Assembly (NCBI RefSeq): GCF_002197815.1
Contig: NZ_NIUB01000014.1
Coordinates: 42,958-106,957, forward strand
Direction: 5' to 3'
Origin: Pseudomonas oleovorans subsp. oleovorans
GTDB lineage: Bacteria; Pseudomonadota; Gammaproteobacteria; Pseudomonadales; Pseudomonadaceae
DNA: 64,000 nucleotides
The position numbers were made by a program, and so were the translations under genes. The notes beneath the pieces are model-generated. The model saw only the letters and a program-made list of their open reading frames with translations, was not told where the DNA came from and ran no database searches. Below are positions 27,997 to 37,235 of the stretch, in pieces (positions within the stretch are counted from its first letter, which is position 1; every line of letters begins with the position of its first letter).

Positions 27997-30774
27997 GTGC
28001 GCCGGCTCAGGATTGCCATCGGACTACTCGCCAGCATGCTGTTTCTCAGCCTTGCGCTGACAGCCAGTGCGAACTCAGTCCCGCCAAGCGCGCACAGCTG
28101 GTCCTATCTGGTCGACGCCAGTGCCCGCCTGGGCCTCGAAGAGGTCCGCGCCCAGCGCCAGCAGTTCAAGCCCCTCAGCAAGCAGTCCTTTACCTTCCCG
28201 CCCAGTGACCACGCCGTCTGGCTGCGTGCCGAATTCGCACCGCAGCAGCAGCCCGCCTGGCTGTGGATATTCTCGCCGCGGGTGCAGTACCTCGATTACT
28301 ACCTGCTGAGAGATGGCCAGCTGGAGCAGAACCTGCACACCGGCGAGGCCATGCCGCTGGATTCGCGACCGCTGCCGTCGCGCTTCTACCTGATGCCGTT
28401 GCCCAATGACGGCCAGGCCCGCGTCGCCTATGTCCGCCTGACCTCCAACCACCCGCTGATGACCTGGTTCAAGGTGATGGATCAGGCCGAACTGGTCAGC
28501 CTGGAAAAACCCGCCTACCTCTACGGCATGCTGTTCGGTGCTCTGCTGCTGACCCTGTACAACCTCATCCGCTTCATCTACAGCCGCAGCGCCAGCGGCC
28601 TATGGCTGGCCGGGGTGAACATCGGCCTGGCCGTGTGCTCCTCGGCCAACCTCGGCATTTTCGCCCAATGGCTGCCCAGCCTGGGCTACAACCAGTCATT
28701 GATCGCCGACCTCTCAGCGCTATTCGCCGCCTTCAGCGCCCTGGCCTTCGGCCTGAGTTTCATGCACGGCACCCCCGTGCAGCGCAGCCCACTCAACCGC
28801 CTGCTGCAGGGCAATGCCTTGCTGATCCTGGCCTACGCTCTGTGCATCGCCGTCACCGGGTTGTTCTGGTACAGCTCGCTGGTCTATTTGCTAGTGGTCA
28901 TGAGCTCGATCAATCTGCTGCTGGTGAGCAGCCGGCACTGGCGCGCCGGTTATCAGCCGGCACGCCTGATCACCATAGGCATGCTGGTTTTCAACCTGGG
29001 CTTCGGCTTCTTCGTGCCGGTGCTGCTCGGCTTCGATCAGCTCAATCCGGGCTGGCTGGTGCTGGGCGTGTTCAGCGTTGCCACCCTGGCCGGCCTGATT
29101 CTCAGCGTGTCGCTGACCGAGCGGCAGCGGCAGATCCAGCGCGACACCCTGCAGGAAAGCACCGCCCTGGCCGCCAGCAGCGCCGAGCTGAAGGCCAAGG
29201 CCGAGTTCCTGGCCAAGATCAGCCATGAGATCCGCACACCGATGAACGGTGTACTGGGCATGACCGAGTTGCTGCTGGGCACGCCACTGTCGGCCAAGCA
29301 GCGTGACTACGTGCAGACCATCCACAGTTCGGGCAACGAGCTGCTCACCCTGATCAACGAAATCCTCGACATTTCCAAGCTCGAATCCGGGCAGATCGAG
29401 CTGGACGACGTGCAGTTCGATCTCGGCGCACTGATCGAAGACTGCCTCGACATCTTCCGCGCCAAGGCCGAACAACAGCGCGTGGAGCTGATCAGCTTCA
29501 TCCAGCCGCAGGTACCACGGGTGATCAGCGGCGACCCAACGCGCCTGCGCCAGGCCCTGCTGAGTCTGCTGGACAACGCCTTCAAGCAGACCGACGAGGG
29601 CGAGATCCTGCTGGTCGCCGCCCTCGACAGCAGCGACGGCCAACACCGCCTGCGCATCGCCGTGCAGGACAGCGGCCGCCCGCTGCTGGCGGAAGAGCGC
29701 GACGCCCTGCTCAACGCCGAACTGCAGAGCCGCGACTTCCTTTCTGCCACCCGCCTGGGCGGGCGTCTTGGCCTGATCATCGCGCGCCAACTGGTGCGCC
29801 TGATGGGCGGCGAGTTCGGCATCCAGGGCAGCGGCAACCAGGGCACCACCCTGTGGCTGACCCTGCCGCTGGACGCCGCCCGCCTGGAACAGCCGGAAAC
29901 CGACCTGGACAGCCCGCTGCAGGGTGCACGCCTGCTGGTGGTGGACGACAACGACACCTGCCGCAAGGTGCTGATGCAGCAGTGCAATGCCTGGGGCATG
30001 CAGGTCAGCGCCGTGCCCTCCGGCAAGGAGGCCCTGGCCCTGCTGCGCACCAAGGCACACATGCGTGAATACTTCGACGCGGTGCTGCTCGACCATGACA
30101 TGCCCGGCATGACCGGCATGCAGCTGGCCACCAAGATCAAGGAAGACCCGAGCCTCAACCACGACATCCTGCTCATCATGCTCACCGGCATCAGCCACGC
30201 GCCGAGCAAGGTGATCGCACGTAACGCCGGGATCAAGCGCATCCTGGCCAAGCCGGTAGCCGGCTACACGCTCAAGACCACCCTGGCCGACGAGCTGGCA
30301 CAGCGCCCCAACGACACCCCCGCCCAAGCCGCACCGACGCCGGTGAGCACACCACTGAACGTGCCGGCCGACTTCCGCATCCTGGTGGCCGAAGACAACA
30401 GCATCTCGACCAAGGTAATTCGCGGCATGCTCGGCAAGCTCAACCTCAAGCCAGACACTGCCAGCAACGGCGAAGAAGCCCTTAGCGCGATGAAGGCAAA
30501 GCCCTACGACCTGGTACTGATGGACTGCGAGATGCCGGTGCTCGATGGTTTCTCTGCCACCGAACAGCTGCGTGCCTGGGAAAAGAGCGAGAAGCGCCCG
30601 CGCACGCCGGTGGTGGCGCTGACTGCGCATATCCTCAGCGAACACAAGGAACGCGCGCGTGCCGTCGGCATGGATGGCCATATGTCCAAGCCGGTGGAGC
30701 TGTCGCAACTGCGCGAGCTGATCGAGCACTGGATCGCCGAACGCGAACTGCATCGCCAGCGCGAGGTATCGTAA
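27997..30774 (+). CDS. retS: Hybrid sensor kinase RetS
   Basis: 925 residues from a GTG at 27997 (AGAAGGA lies eight bases upstream; a TTG two codons earlier is too close to it). Signal peptide (about 1-24), periplasmic 7TMR-DISMED2 sensor (about 30-160), seven membrane helices (about 170-370), kinase domain with H-box ISHEIRTPMNG (His410), N-box LDNAFKQTDEGE and a degenerate G1 box (DSGRPLLAEE, lacking the usual DxGxG), then two receivers with Asp699 and Asp843. P. aeruginosa RetS has the corresponding residues at 424, 713 and 858 (from memory). RetS binds GacS and blocks the Gac/Rsm switch, favouring acute over biofilm behaviour. Location after purD matches PA4856. Confidence 0.95.
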   Translation: MRRLRIAIGLLASMLFLSLALTASANSVPPSAHSWSYLVDASARLGLEEVRAQRQQFKPLSKQSFTFPPSDHAVWLRAEFAPQQQPAWLWIFSPRVQYLDYYLLRDGQLEQNLHTGEAMPLDSRPLPSRFYLMPLPNDGQARVAYVRLTSNHPLMTWFKVMDQAELVSLEKPAYLYGMLFGALLLTLYNLIRFIYSRSASGLWLAGVNIGLAVCSSANLGIFAQWLPSLGYNQSLIADLSALFAAFSALAFGLSFMHGTPVQRSPLNRLLQGNALLILAYALCIAVTGLFWYSSLVYLLVVMSSINLLLVSSRHWRAGYQPARLITIGMLVFNLGFGFFVPVLLGFDQLNPGWLVLGVFSVATLAGLILSVSLTERQRQIQRDTLQESTALAASSAELKAKAEFLAKISHEIRTPMNGVLGMTELLLGTPLSAKQRDYVQTIHSSGNELLTLINEILDISKLESGQIELDDVQFDLGALIEDCLDIFRAKAEQQRVELISFIQPQVPRVISGDPTRLRQALLSLLDNAFKQTDEGEILLVAALDSSDGQHRLRIAVQDSGRPLLAEERDALLNAELQSRDFLSATRLGGRLGLIIARQLVRLMGGEFGIQGSGNQGTTLWLTLPLDAARLEQPETDLDSPLQGARLLVVDDNDTCRKVLMQQCNAWGMQVSAVPSGKEALALLRTKAHMREYFDAVLLDHDMPGMTGMQLATKIKEDPSLNHDILLIMLTGISHAPSKVIARNAGIKRILAKPVAGYTLKTTLADELAQRPNDTPAQAAPTPVSTPLNVPADFRILVAEDNSISTKVIRGMLGKLNLKPDTASNGEEALSAMKAKPYDLVLMDCEMPVLDGFSATEQLRAWEKSEKRPRTPVVALTAHILSEHKERARAVGMDGHMSKPVELSQLRELIEHWIAERELHRQREVS

Positions 30775-30779
30775 GTGTC

Positions 30780-30832
30780 GTAGGGCGGGTGAAACCCGCC
30801 TGACTGTCGATGGCGGGTTGCACCCGCCCTAC
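30780..30832. repeat. REP pair (GTAGGGCGGGTGAAACCCGCC type)
   Basis: gtagggcgggtgaaacccgc at 30780 and an inverted copy (ggcgggttgcacccgcccta) at 30812 form a REP doublet between retS and marC. This is the family found around the RAYT gene at 50430-50975. Confidence 0.88.
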
Positions 30833-30849
30833 TCTCAAACGAGCGCCCC

Positions 30850-31443
30850 ATGTCCGAGTTGTTCAGCCTGTACTTGAAGATGCTGGTGCTCTACAGCCCC
30901 TTCTTCGTCCTCTCCTGCTTTATCGGCCTCAGCCGCGGCTACACCCTCAAGGAACGCAAGCGCCTGGCCTGGAAGGTGGCGCTGGCCACGCTGATCGCCA
31001 GCGTGCTGCTGTACCTGTTCGGCAAGCACATTTTCACCCTGTTCGGCATCACCATCGACGCCTTCCGCATCGGCGCAGGCTCGGTGCTGTTCATCTCCGC
31101 GCTCGGCATGGCCCAGGGCAAGTCGGCGGTGCAGAGTGATAACGTGCAGCAGGATGTGACCATCGTACCGCTGACCATCCCCATCACCGTCGGCCCCGGC
31201 ACCATCGGCGCCCTGCTGCTGATGGGCGCCAGCCAGCCGCACTGGGACGACAAGCTGGTAGCGGTGGCAGCGATCTTTCTCGCCAGCCTTACCGTCGGCG
31301 TGGTGCTGTACCTGTCCAACCAGTTCGAGCGCCTGCTCGGCGACCAGGGACTGCAAATCGTCAGCCGCTTGATGGGCCTGTTCGTCTGCGCCCTGGCCGC
31401 GCAGATCATCTTCACCGGGGTGAAGAACTACCTGATGCCATAA
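30850..31443 (+). CDS. MarC family integral membrane protein
   Basis: 197 residues with six hydrophobic segments. SRGYTLKERKRLAWKVALAT, then IDAFRIGAGSVLFISALGMA and VPLTIPITVGPGTIGALLL are the MarC/UPF0056 signature. Function is unknown; despite its name the family is not clearly linked to drug resistance. In P. aeruginosa a MarC gene likewise follows retS (PA4857, from memory). A REP doublet separates the two. Confidence 0.92.
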   Translation: MSELFSLYLKMLVLYSPFFVLSCFIGLSRGYTLKERKRLAWKVALATLIASVLLYLFGKHIFTLFGITIDAFRIGAGSVLFISALGMAQGKSAVQSDNVQQDVTIVPLTIPITVGPGTIGALLLMGASQPHWDDKLVAVAAIFLASLTVGVVLYLSNQFERLLGDQGLQIVSRLMGLFVCALAAQIIFTGVKNYLMP

Positions 31444-31464
31444 GACGGCGAGCTTCGAGCCCTC

Positions 31465-31539
31465 GGTGCGCACGGCGCCCCCTACCTAGCGAATGCCTGC
31501 AGGCCCCCCTCGATCCCGTAGGGAGGGCTATGCGCACCG
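31465..31539. repeat. GTGCGCACGGCGC / GTAGGGAGGGC inverted repeat
   Basis: ggtgcgcacggcgcccccta and gtagggagggctatgcgcac are imperfect inverted arms in the 270-base gap between marC and atzF. The rest of that gap holds a candidate operator (31687-31698). Confidence 0.55.
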
Positions 31540-31686
31540 CCAGCCCTTAAAACCCTGCACCATTCGCTTGCAGACCAGCCCCGCCTCGGTGCGACGCCTC
31601 TCGTCAAAACCCCTTCCGTTGCACTGTAATCCCCGAAAATAAAGGCCTGCACCAAACTGGCACCGTCATTGCTCCAGCGATTCCAA

Positions 31687-31698
31687 CTTGGATACAAG
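31687..31698. promoter_or_regulatory. Candidate GntR (FCD-type) operator before atzF
   Basis: CTTGGATACAAG: inverted CTTG/CAAG half-sites around a short centre, resembling the TTGTATACAA-type sites of FCD-subfamily GntR repressors. It lies 15 bases before the atzF start; a GntR/FCD regulator is encoded directly after atzF. Confidence 0.4.
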
Positions 31699-31713
31699 AT
31701 GGGATCTAAACGC

Positions 31714-33513
31714 ATGTCCAACACACCAATCGCTTTCACCCTCGCACAATGGCAACAGGTCTACCGCGACGGCCAATCACCTGCTGAACTGCTGCATGCC
31801 CTGCGCCGGGAACTGCGCGCTGACGACACGGCGTGGATCGCCCTGGCCAGCGAAGCTCAGCTAAACGCCCAACTCGATGCCCTGACAATCGCACAGGAAG
31901 GTGCAGGCGGCGACCTGAGCAAGCTGCCGCTGTATGGCGTGCCCTTCGCCATCAAGGACAATATCGATGCGGACGGCTGGCCCACCACCGCCGCCTGCCC
32001 CGAATTCGCCTATCTGGCCAAGGCTGACGCCACAGTAGTCGCGCGCCTGCGCGCCGCCGGCGCGATCTTGGTCGGCAAGACCAACCTCGATCAGTTCGCC
32101 ACCGGTCTGGTCGGCACCCGTTCGCCTCACGGCGCGGTGCCCAACAGCTTCAACCCGGCTTACGTCAGCGGCGGTTCCAGCTCCGGTTCGGCCAGTGTGG
32201 TCGCGCGCGGCCTGGTGCCCTTCTCGCTGGGCACCGACACCGCAGGCTCGGGCCGCGTGCCGGCGGGTTTCAACAATATCGTCGGGCTCAAACCGACCAA
32301 GGGCTGGCTGCCCAACACCGGCCTGGTGCCGGCCTGCCGCACCGTCGACTGCATCTCGGTATTCGCCCTGACCGTCGGCGATGCCCTGGCCGTGGCCAAC
32401 ATCGCTGGCGGCTATGACGCCGCCGATGCCTACAGCCGCAAGAACCCGAACAGCGCCAAGGCCGGTATGCCGGCCCAGCCGCGCCTGGCCGTGCCGGCCA
32501 ACCCCGAGTTCTTCGGCGACAGCCAGAACCAGGCCGTCTATGAGGCCGCACTGGGCAAACTGCGTGAATTGGGCGCCGAACTGGTGGAGATCGATTTCGC
32601 CCCCTTCCAGCAACTGGCCGAGCAGCTCTACTACGGCCCCTGGGTCGCCGAACGCACCGTTGCGGTGGAAGGCGTGAACCCCGAACACATCAACCCGGTG
32701 GTGCGCGGCATCGTCGACAACGGCCACAAGTACAGCGCCTGCGACGCTTACAAAGCCGAGTACATTCGCGCCGAACTGAGCCGCGTGATCAACGACGCCC
32801 TGGCCGACTTCGACGCCATGGTGGTGCCGACCTCGCCAACCATCCGCACCCTGGCCGAGATGCAAGCCGAACCCGTGCTGTTCAACAGCCAGTTCGGCAC
32901 CTACACCAACTTCACCAACCTCGCTGACCTGTCTGCCCTCGCCGTGCCGGCAGGGCTGCGCGCCGACGGCCTGCCGGCCGGCATCACCCTGCTCGCACCA
33001 GCCTGGCATGACCAGGCACTGGCCGCCTTCGGTCAGCGCTGGCAGCAGGCAGTCAATCTGCCGCTGGGCGCCACCGGCAAGCCGCTGCCAAAGCAAACCA
33101 CCAGCGACAAGCCTGCACCCGGTTGCATCCGTGTTGCCGTGGTCGGCGCGCACCTGACCGGCATGCCGCTGAACTTCCAGCTCAGCACACGCGATGCGGT
33201 GCTGGTGGAGCAGGCCACCAGCACCGCGCATTACCGCCTCTATGCCCTGCCCGGTACCGTGCCGCCCAAGCCGGGCCTGGCCCGTGTGGCCGAGGACGGC
33301 GCGGCGATCATCGTCGAGCTGTGGGACGTGCCGCAGGCGCGCTTCGGTGAGTTCGTCGCCGAGATCCCGCCACCACTGGGTATCGGCAACCTGGAGCTGG
33401 CCGACGGCCGTTGGGTCAAGGGCTTTATCTGCGAGCCCTATGCGCTGGATGGCGCGCGCGACATCACCAGCTTTGGTGGTTGGCGCGCCTATATCGCCAG
33501 CACCAAGGCCTGA
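31714..33513 (+). CDS. atzF: Allophanate hydrolase (AtzF-like)
   Basis: 599 residues. It splits allophanate into ammonia and CO2. The amidase-signature domain has catalytic Lys in YGVPFAIKDNID and the Ser residues in SGGSSSGSASV and GTDTAGSGRVPAG. The C-terminal AtzF domain (about 435-599) carries VAVVGAHLTGMPLN and FICEPYALDGARDITSFGGW. The ATG at 31714 gives MSNTPIAFTLAQWQQVYRDG; an ATG five codons upstream is possible. No urea carboxylase is encoded in the window, so allophanate may come from a distant urea carboxylase or from biuret/triuret breakdown. The GntR gene follows eight bases later. Confidence 0.94.
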   Translation: MSNTPIAFTLAQWQQVYRDGQSPAELLHALRRELRADDTAWIALASEAQLNAQLDALTIAQEGAGGDLSKLPLYGVPFAIKDNIDADGWPTTAACPEFAYLAKADATVVARLRAAGAILVGKTNLDQFATGLVGTRSPHGAVPNSFNPAYVSGGSSSGSASVVARGLVPFSLGTDTAGSGRVPAGFNNIVGLKPTKGWLPNTGLVPACRTVDCISVFALTVGDALAVANIAGGYDAADAYSRKNPNSAKAGMPAQPRLAVPANPEFFGDSQNQAVYEAALGKLRELGAELVEIDFAPFQQLAEQLYYGPWVAERTVAVEGVNPEHINPVVRGIVDNGHKYSACDAYKAEYIRAELSRVINDALADFDAMVVPTSPTIRTLAEMQAEPVLFNSQFGTYTNFTNLADLSALAVPAGLRADGLPAGITLLAPAWHDQALAAFGQRWQQAVNLPLGATGKPLPKQTTSDKPAPGCIRVAVVGAHLTGMPLNFQLSTRDAVLVEQATSTAHYRLYALPGTVPPKPGLARVAEDGAAIIVELWDVPQARFGEFVAEIPPPLGIGNLELADGRWVKGFICEPYALDGARDITSFGGWRAYIASTKA

Positions 33514-33521
33514 GCACGCTC

Positions 33522-34226
33522 ATGCCGCGTGCTGCCGAGCGCCCAGAGAGCCTGGCCGAGCGCATCTACGCCCGGCTCAAGGACGACATCTTCGAGTTCC
33601 GCCTGATGCCCGGCGACCGCTTCTCCGAAGGCGAGGTCGCCGCGCGCATGGCGGCCAGCCGCACGCCGGTACGCCAGGCGCTGCACCGTCTGCAGCGCGA
33701 GGGTTTTCTCGACGTGCACTTTCGCAGCGGCTGGCAGGTTCGCCCGCTGGACTTCGTGCAATTCGATGAATTGTACGAGCTGCGCATCGTCCTTGAACTC
33801 GACGCCGTACGCCGACTTTGCCAGCGCCCCACGGACGAACACCCGCCTGCACTGCAGACGCTTGCGCGCACCTGGATGGTGCAAAAGGAAGACCAGTTGC
33901 AGGACGGCGTCGCCGTTTCACGCCTCGACGAAGCCTTTCATTGCCAATTACTGGAAGCCGCCGGCAATCGCGAGATGGCCCGCGTGCACCGTGAGGTCAG
34001 CGAGAAGATCCGCATTCTAAGGCGGCTGGATTTCACTCAGACCCGACGCATCGACCTGACCTATGCAGAGCACCAGCAAATTCTCGAGGCAATCCTGATC
34101 CGTCGCTCAGAACAGGCACAGCAATTGCTTAAGGGCCATATAGAGGTCAGCAAGGCAGAGGTGCATTCGATCACCTTGCACAAGCTGTACGGCGCTCGCC
34201 AGTGCGTAGAGCCGATGCCGGAATAA
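33522..34226 (+). CDS. GntR family regulator, FCD subfamily
   Basis: 234 residues. An N-terminal winged helix (ARLKDDIFEFRLMPGDRFSE then RMAASRTPVRQALHRLQREG) is followed by an all-helical FCD ligand-binding domain (about 90-215), with LDEAFHCQLLEAAGN and YAEHQQILEAI supplying the usual metal-binding His positions. It starts eight bases after atzF and ends 73 bases before urtA, so it probably controls atzF and perhaps the urea transporter. The effector is unknown; a urea-derived metabolite is a guess. Confidence 0.9.
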   Translation: MPRAAERPESLAERIYARLKDDIFEFRLMPGDRFSEGEVAARMAASRTPVRQALHRLQREGFLDVHFRSGWQVRPLDFVQFDELYELRIVLELDAVRRLCQRPTDEHPPALQTLARTWMVQKEDQLQDGVAVSRLDEAFHCQLLEAAGNREMARVHREVSEKIRILRRLDFTQTRRIDLTYAEHQQILEAILIRRSEQAQQLLKGHIEVSKAEVHSITLHKLYGARQCVEPMPE

Positions 34227-34273
34227 CCGAGCCATGACCTTCACTGCCACCAATAAAAACGCTGTCCACTTAG

Positions 34274-34285
34274 TCACAATTGTGA
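34274..34285. promoter_or_regulatory. 12-bp perfect palindrome before urtA
   Basis: TCACAATTGTGA, 14 bases before the urtA start codon. It could be an operator for the GntR protein or another dimeric regulator; its closeness to the start codon would suit repression. Confidence 0.4.
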
Positions 34286-34299
34286 ATGGAGATCGCACC

Positions 34300-35565
34300 A
34301 TGCAACGTCGCAGCCTGATCAAGGCCTTTACCCTTTCCGCTTCCATCGCCGCCATGGGCCTGAGCTGGTCCATCCAGGCTGCCGAGACCATCAAGGTCGG
34401 CATTCTGCACTCGCTGTCCGGGACCATGGCCATCTCCGAAACCTCGCTGAAAGACATGGCGCTGATGACCATCGACGAGATCAACGCCAAGGGCGGCGTG
34501 CTCGGCAAGCAGTTGGAGCCGGTGGTGGTCGACCCGGCGTCGAACTGGCCGCTGTTCGCCGAGCGTGGCCGCCAGTTGCTGACCCAGGACAAGGTCGCGG
34601 TGACCTTCGGCTGCTGGACCTCGGTATCGCGAAAATCCGTGCTGCCGGTCTATGAAGAGCTCAACGGCCTGCTGTTCTACCCGGTGCAGTACGAAGGCGA
34701 AGAGATGTCGCCGAACGTGTTCTACACCGGTGCAGCGCCAAACCAGCAGGCCATCCCGGCGGTGGAATACCTGCTCAGCGAAGACGGCGGCGCCGCCAAG
34801 CGCTTCTTCCTGCTCGGCACCGACTACGTCTACCCACGCACCACCAACAAGATCCTGCGCGCCTTCCTGCACAGCAAGGGCATCGCCGACAAGGACATCG
34901 AAGAGGTCTACACCCCCTTCGGTCATAGCGACTATCAAACCATCGTCGCCAACATCAAGAAGTTCTCCGCTGGCGGCAAGACTGCCGTGGTTTCCACCGT
35001 GAACGGCGACTCCAACGTGCCGTTCTACAAGGAGCTGGCCAACCAGGGCCTGGAAGCCACCGAAGTGCCGGTGGTGGCCTTCTCCGTGGGTGAGGAAGAA
35101 CTGCGCGGCATCGACACCAAGCCACTGGTCGGCCACCTGGCGGCCTGGAACTACTTCCAGTCCGTGGAGAACCCGGTCAACGAGAAATTCGTCGCCAACT
35201 GGAAAGCCTACGCCAAGGCCAAGAAGCTGCCGAACGCCGACACCGTGGTGACCAACGACCCGATGGAAGCCACCTACGTGGGCATCCACATGTGGGCGCA
35301 AGCGGTCGAGAAGGCCGGCACCACCGACGTCGACAAGGTGCGCGAAGCCATGGCCGGCCAGGAATTCGCGGCCCCGAGCGGCTTCACCCTGAAGATGGAC
35401 GAGAAGAACCATCACCTGCACAAGCCGGTGATGATCGGCGAGATCCAGGAGGACGGTCAGTTCTCCGTGGTCTGGGAAACCGAAGGCCCGATCCGCGCCC
35501 AGCCGTGGAGCCCGTACATCGAAGGCAACGACAAGAAAGCCGATACCCCGGTGAAGTCGAACTGA
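34300..35565 (+). CDS. urtA: Urea ABC transporter substrate-binding protein
   Basis: 421 residues. A secreted periplasmic urea-binding protein of the branched-chain-amino-acid type (Peripla_BP_5). The signal peptide MQRRSLIKAFTLSASIAAMG has a twin-arginine-like start. The mature part has IKVGILHSLSGTMAISETSL, FGCWTSVSRKSVLPVYEE and FYPVQYEGEEMSPNVFYTG, distinctive for UrtA. The ATG at 34300 is preceded by GGAG. It heads urtABCDE; repeat elements occupy the urtA-B, B-C and D-E junctions. Confidence 0.96.
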   Translation: MQRRSLIKAFTLSASIAAMGLSWSIQAAETIKVGILHSLSGTMAISETSLKDMALMTIDEINAKGGVLGKQLEPVVVDPASNWPLFAERGRQLLTQDKVAVTFGCWTSVSRKSVLPVYEELNGLLFYPVQYEGEEMSPNVFYTGAAPNQQAIPAVEYLLSEDGGAAKRFFLLGTDYVYPRTTNKILRAFLHSKGIADKDIEEVYTPFGHSDYQTIVANIKKFSAGGKTAVVSTVNGDSNVPFYKELANQGLEATEVPVVAFSVGEEELRGIDTKPLVGHLAAWNYFQSVENPVNEKFVANWKAYAKAKKLPNADTVVTNDPMEATYVGIHMWAQAVEKAGTTDVDKVREAMAGQEFAAPSGFTLKMDEKNHHLHKPVMIGEIQEDGQFSVVWETEGPIRAQPWSPYIEGNDKKADTPVKSN

Positions 35566-35593
35566 TTCTACGGTTCTCACCCGCTGTAAACCT

Positions 35594-35646
35594 GTAGGAG
35601 CTGGCTTGCCAGCGATCACCCTGATCGCCCGCAAGCGGGCTCCTAC
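35594..35646. repeat. GTAGGAGCC-type inverted repeat, copy 2 (urtA-urtB junction)
   Basis: tgtaggagctggcttgccag and gcccgcaagcgggctcctac are inverted arms. They fill the gap between urtA and urtB. Confidence 0.85.
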
Positions 35647-35666
35647 AGGCCATCAAGGACCCCCTT

Positions 35667-37235
35667 ATGCCCACTGCCCTTACCCGGATTCTCCTGAGCC
35701 TGCTGCTGTTGCTGCCACTGGCGGCGCAGGCTGGCGAGGCCGACGATTTCGTCGCTGCCAACGCCAGCAAACAGGCCAAACTGCTGCAGGACTGGGCCGC
35801 CACGCCCAGCACCGAACGCATGCCACTGCTGCAAGCTCTGCAGCAGGGCCGCGTCGGCAGCGATGCCGACAAACGCGCCTTCATCGAACAGGACGGCACC
35901 TGGCAAGCCGCTGATGGCGACGCCGAAGCCAACGGCACGCCACGCAAACTGCGCCTGAACAACCGCCTGCGCGGCTTGGTCACCTTCGCCGTGGCCAGCC
36001 ATCAAATGCTCGATGACGACGCTGCCGTACGCCTCGCTGCCGCCAAGCAACTGCAACGCAACACGCCGCCAGCGTTGCTGCCCTTGCTGGAAAGCCGCCT
36101 GAGCATGGAAGCCGACGAGAACGTGCGTGACGCCATCACCCTGGCCCTGGCCAACCTGCAGCTGGAGGCCAGCGACCCGGCCGTGCGCCTGGCTGCCGTG
36201 GAGCGTCTGGGCAAGACCGGCGACCCGCTGGCCCGCACCCGCCTGCAAAGCCTGCTCGATGGCGAAGAAAGCGATGCCACCGTGCGCGCCGCTGCCGAGC
36301 AGAGCCTGGCTCAAGTGAAGAACAAACTGCTGATCGGCGAACTGCTCGGCCAGGCCTTCAGTGGCCTGTCGCTGGGTTCGATTCTGCTGCTCGCCGCCCT
36401 CGGTCTGGCCATCACCTTCGGCCTGCTCGGGGTGATCAACATGGCCCACGGCGAAATGCTGATGCTGGGCGCCTACACCACCTACGTGGTGCAGCTGAGC
36501 TTCCAGCGCCTGGCGCCCGAATACCTCACGCTCTACCCACTGGCCGCGTTGCCGATCGCCTTTCTGGTCACGGCCTGCATCGGCATGGCGCTGGAGCGCA
36601 CGGTGATCCGCCACCTCTATGGCCGGCCGCTGGAAACCCTGCTGGCCACCTGGGGCATCAGCCTGATCCTGATTCAACTGGTACGCGTCACCTTCGGCGC
36701 ACAGAACGTCGAAGTGGCCAACCCGGCCTGGTTGTCCGGCGGCATGCAGGTGCTGCCGAACCTGGTGCTGCCCTACAACCGCATCGTCATTATCGGCTTC
36801 GCCTTGTTCGTCGTGGTTCTGACCTGGCTGCTGCTGAACAAGACGCGCCTGGGCCTGAACGTGCGCGCGGTGACGCAGAACCGCAATATGGCCGCCTGCT
36901 GCGGCGTGCCCACCGGACGCGTGGACATGCTGGCCTTCGGTCTCGGTTCGGGCATCGCCGGCCTCGGCGGCGTGGCCCTGAGCCAGATCGGCAACGTCGG
37001 CCCGGACCTCGGTCAGAGCTACATCATCGACTCCTTCCTGGTGGTGGTACTCGGCGGCGTCGGCCAACTGGCCGGTAGCGTGCTGGCCGCCTTCGGCCTG
37101 GGCGTGGTGAACAAGTTCCTAGAACCGCAGATCGGTGCGGTGCTCGGCAAGATCCTCATCCTCGCGCTGATCATCCTGTTCATCCAGAAACGCCCGCAAG
37201 GCCTTTTCGCTCTCAAAGGACGGGTGATCGACTGA
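35667..37235 (+). CDS. urtB: Urea ABC transporter permease UrtB
   Basis: 522 residues. Signal peptide (about 1-22), then a periplasmic helical HEAT-like region (about 25-220) typical of UrtB, then eight or more membrane helices of the BPD_transp_2 (LivH) type with FGLLGVINMAHGEMLMLGAY and the GIAGLGGVALSQIGNVGP loop. It forms the membrane channel with UrtC. The stop codon lies in a 27-base sequence that is repeated at 37338-37364 on the far side of a REP doublet, directly before urtC. Confidence 0.96.
   Translation: MPTALTRILLSLLLLLPLAAQAGEADDFVAANASKQAKLLQDWAATPSTERMPLLQALQQGRVGSDADKRAFIEQDGTWQAADGDAEANGTPRKLRLNNRLRGLVTFAVASHQMLDDDAAVRLAAAKQLQRNTPPALLPLLESRLSMEADENVRDAITLALANLQLEASDPAVRLAAVERLGKTGDPLARTRLQSLLDGEESDATVRAAAEQSLAQVKNKLLIGELLGQAFSGLSLGSILLLAALGLAITFGLLGVINMAHGEMLMLGAYTTYVVQLSFQRLAPEYLTLYPLAALPIAFLVTACIGMALERTVIRHLYGRPLETLLATWGISLILIQLVRVTFGAQNVEVANPAWLSGGMQVLPNLVLPYNRIVIIGFALFVVVLTWLLLNKTRLGLNVRAVTQNRNMAACCGVPTGRVDMLAFGLGSGIAGLGGVALSQIGNVGPDLGQSYIIDSFLVVVLGGVGQLAGSVLAAFGLGVVNKFLEPQIGAVLGKILILALIILFIQKRPQGLFALKGRVID

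Noticed and set aside
28891..30753. 620-codon open frame on the - strand opposite retS
   Set aside because: Shadow of the retS coding sequence with low-complexity composition.
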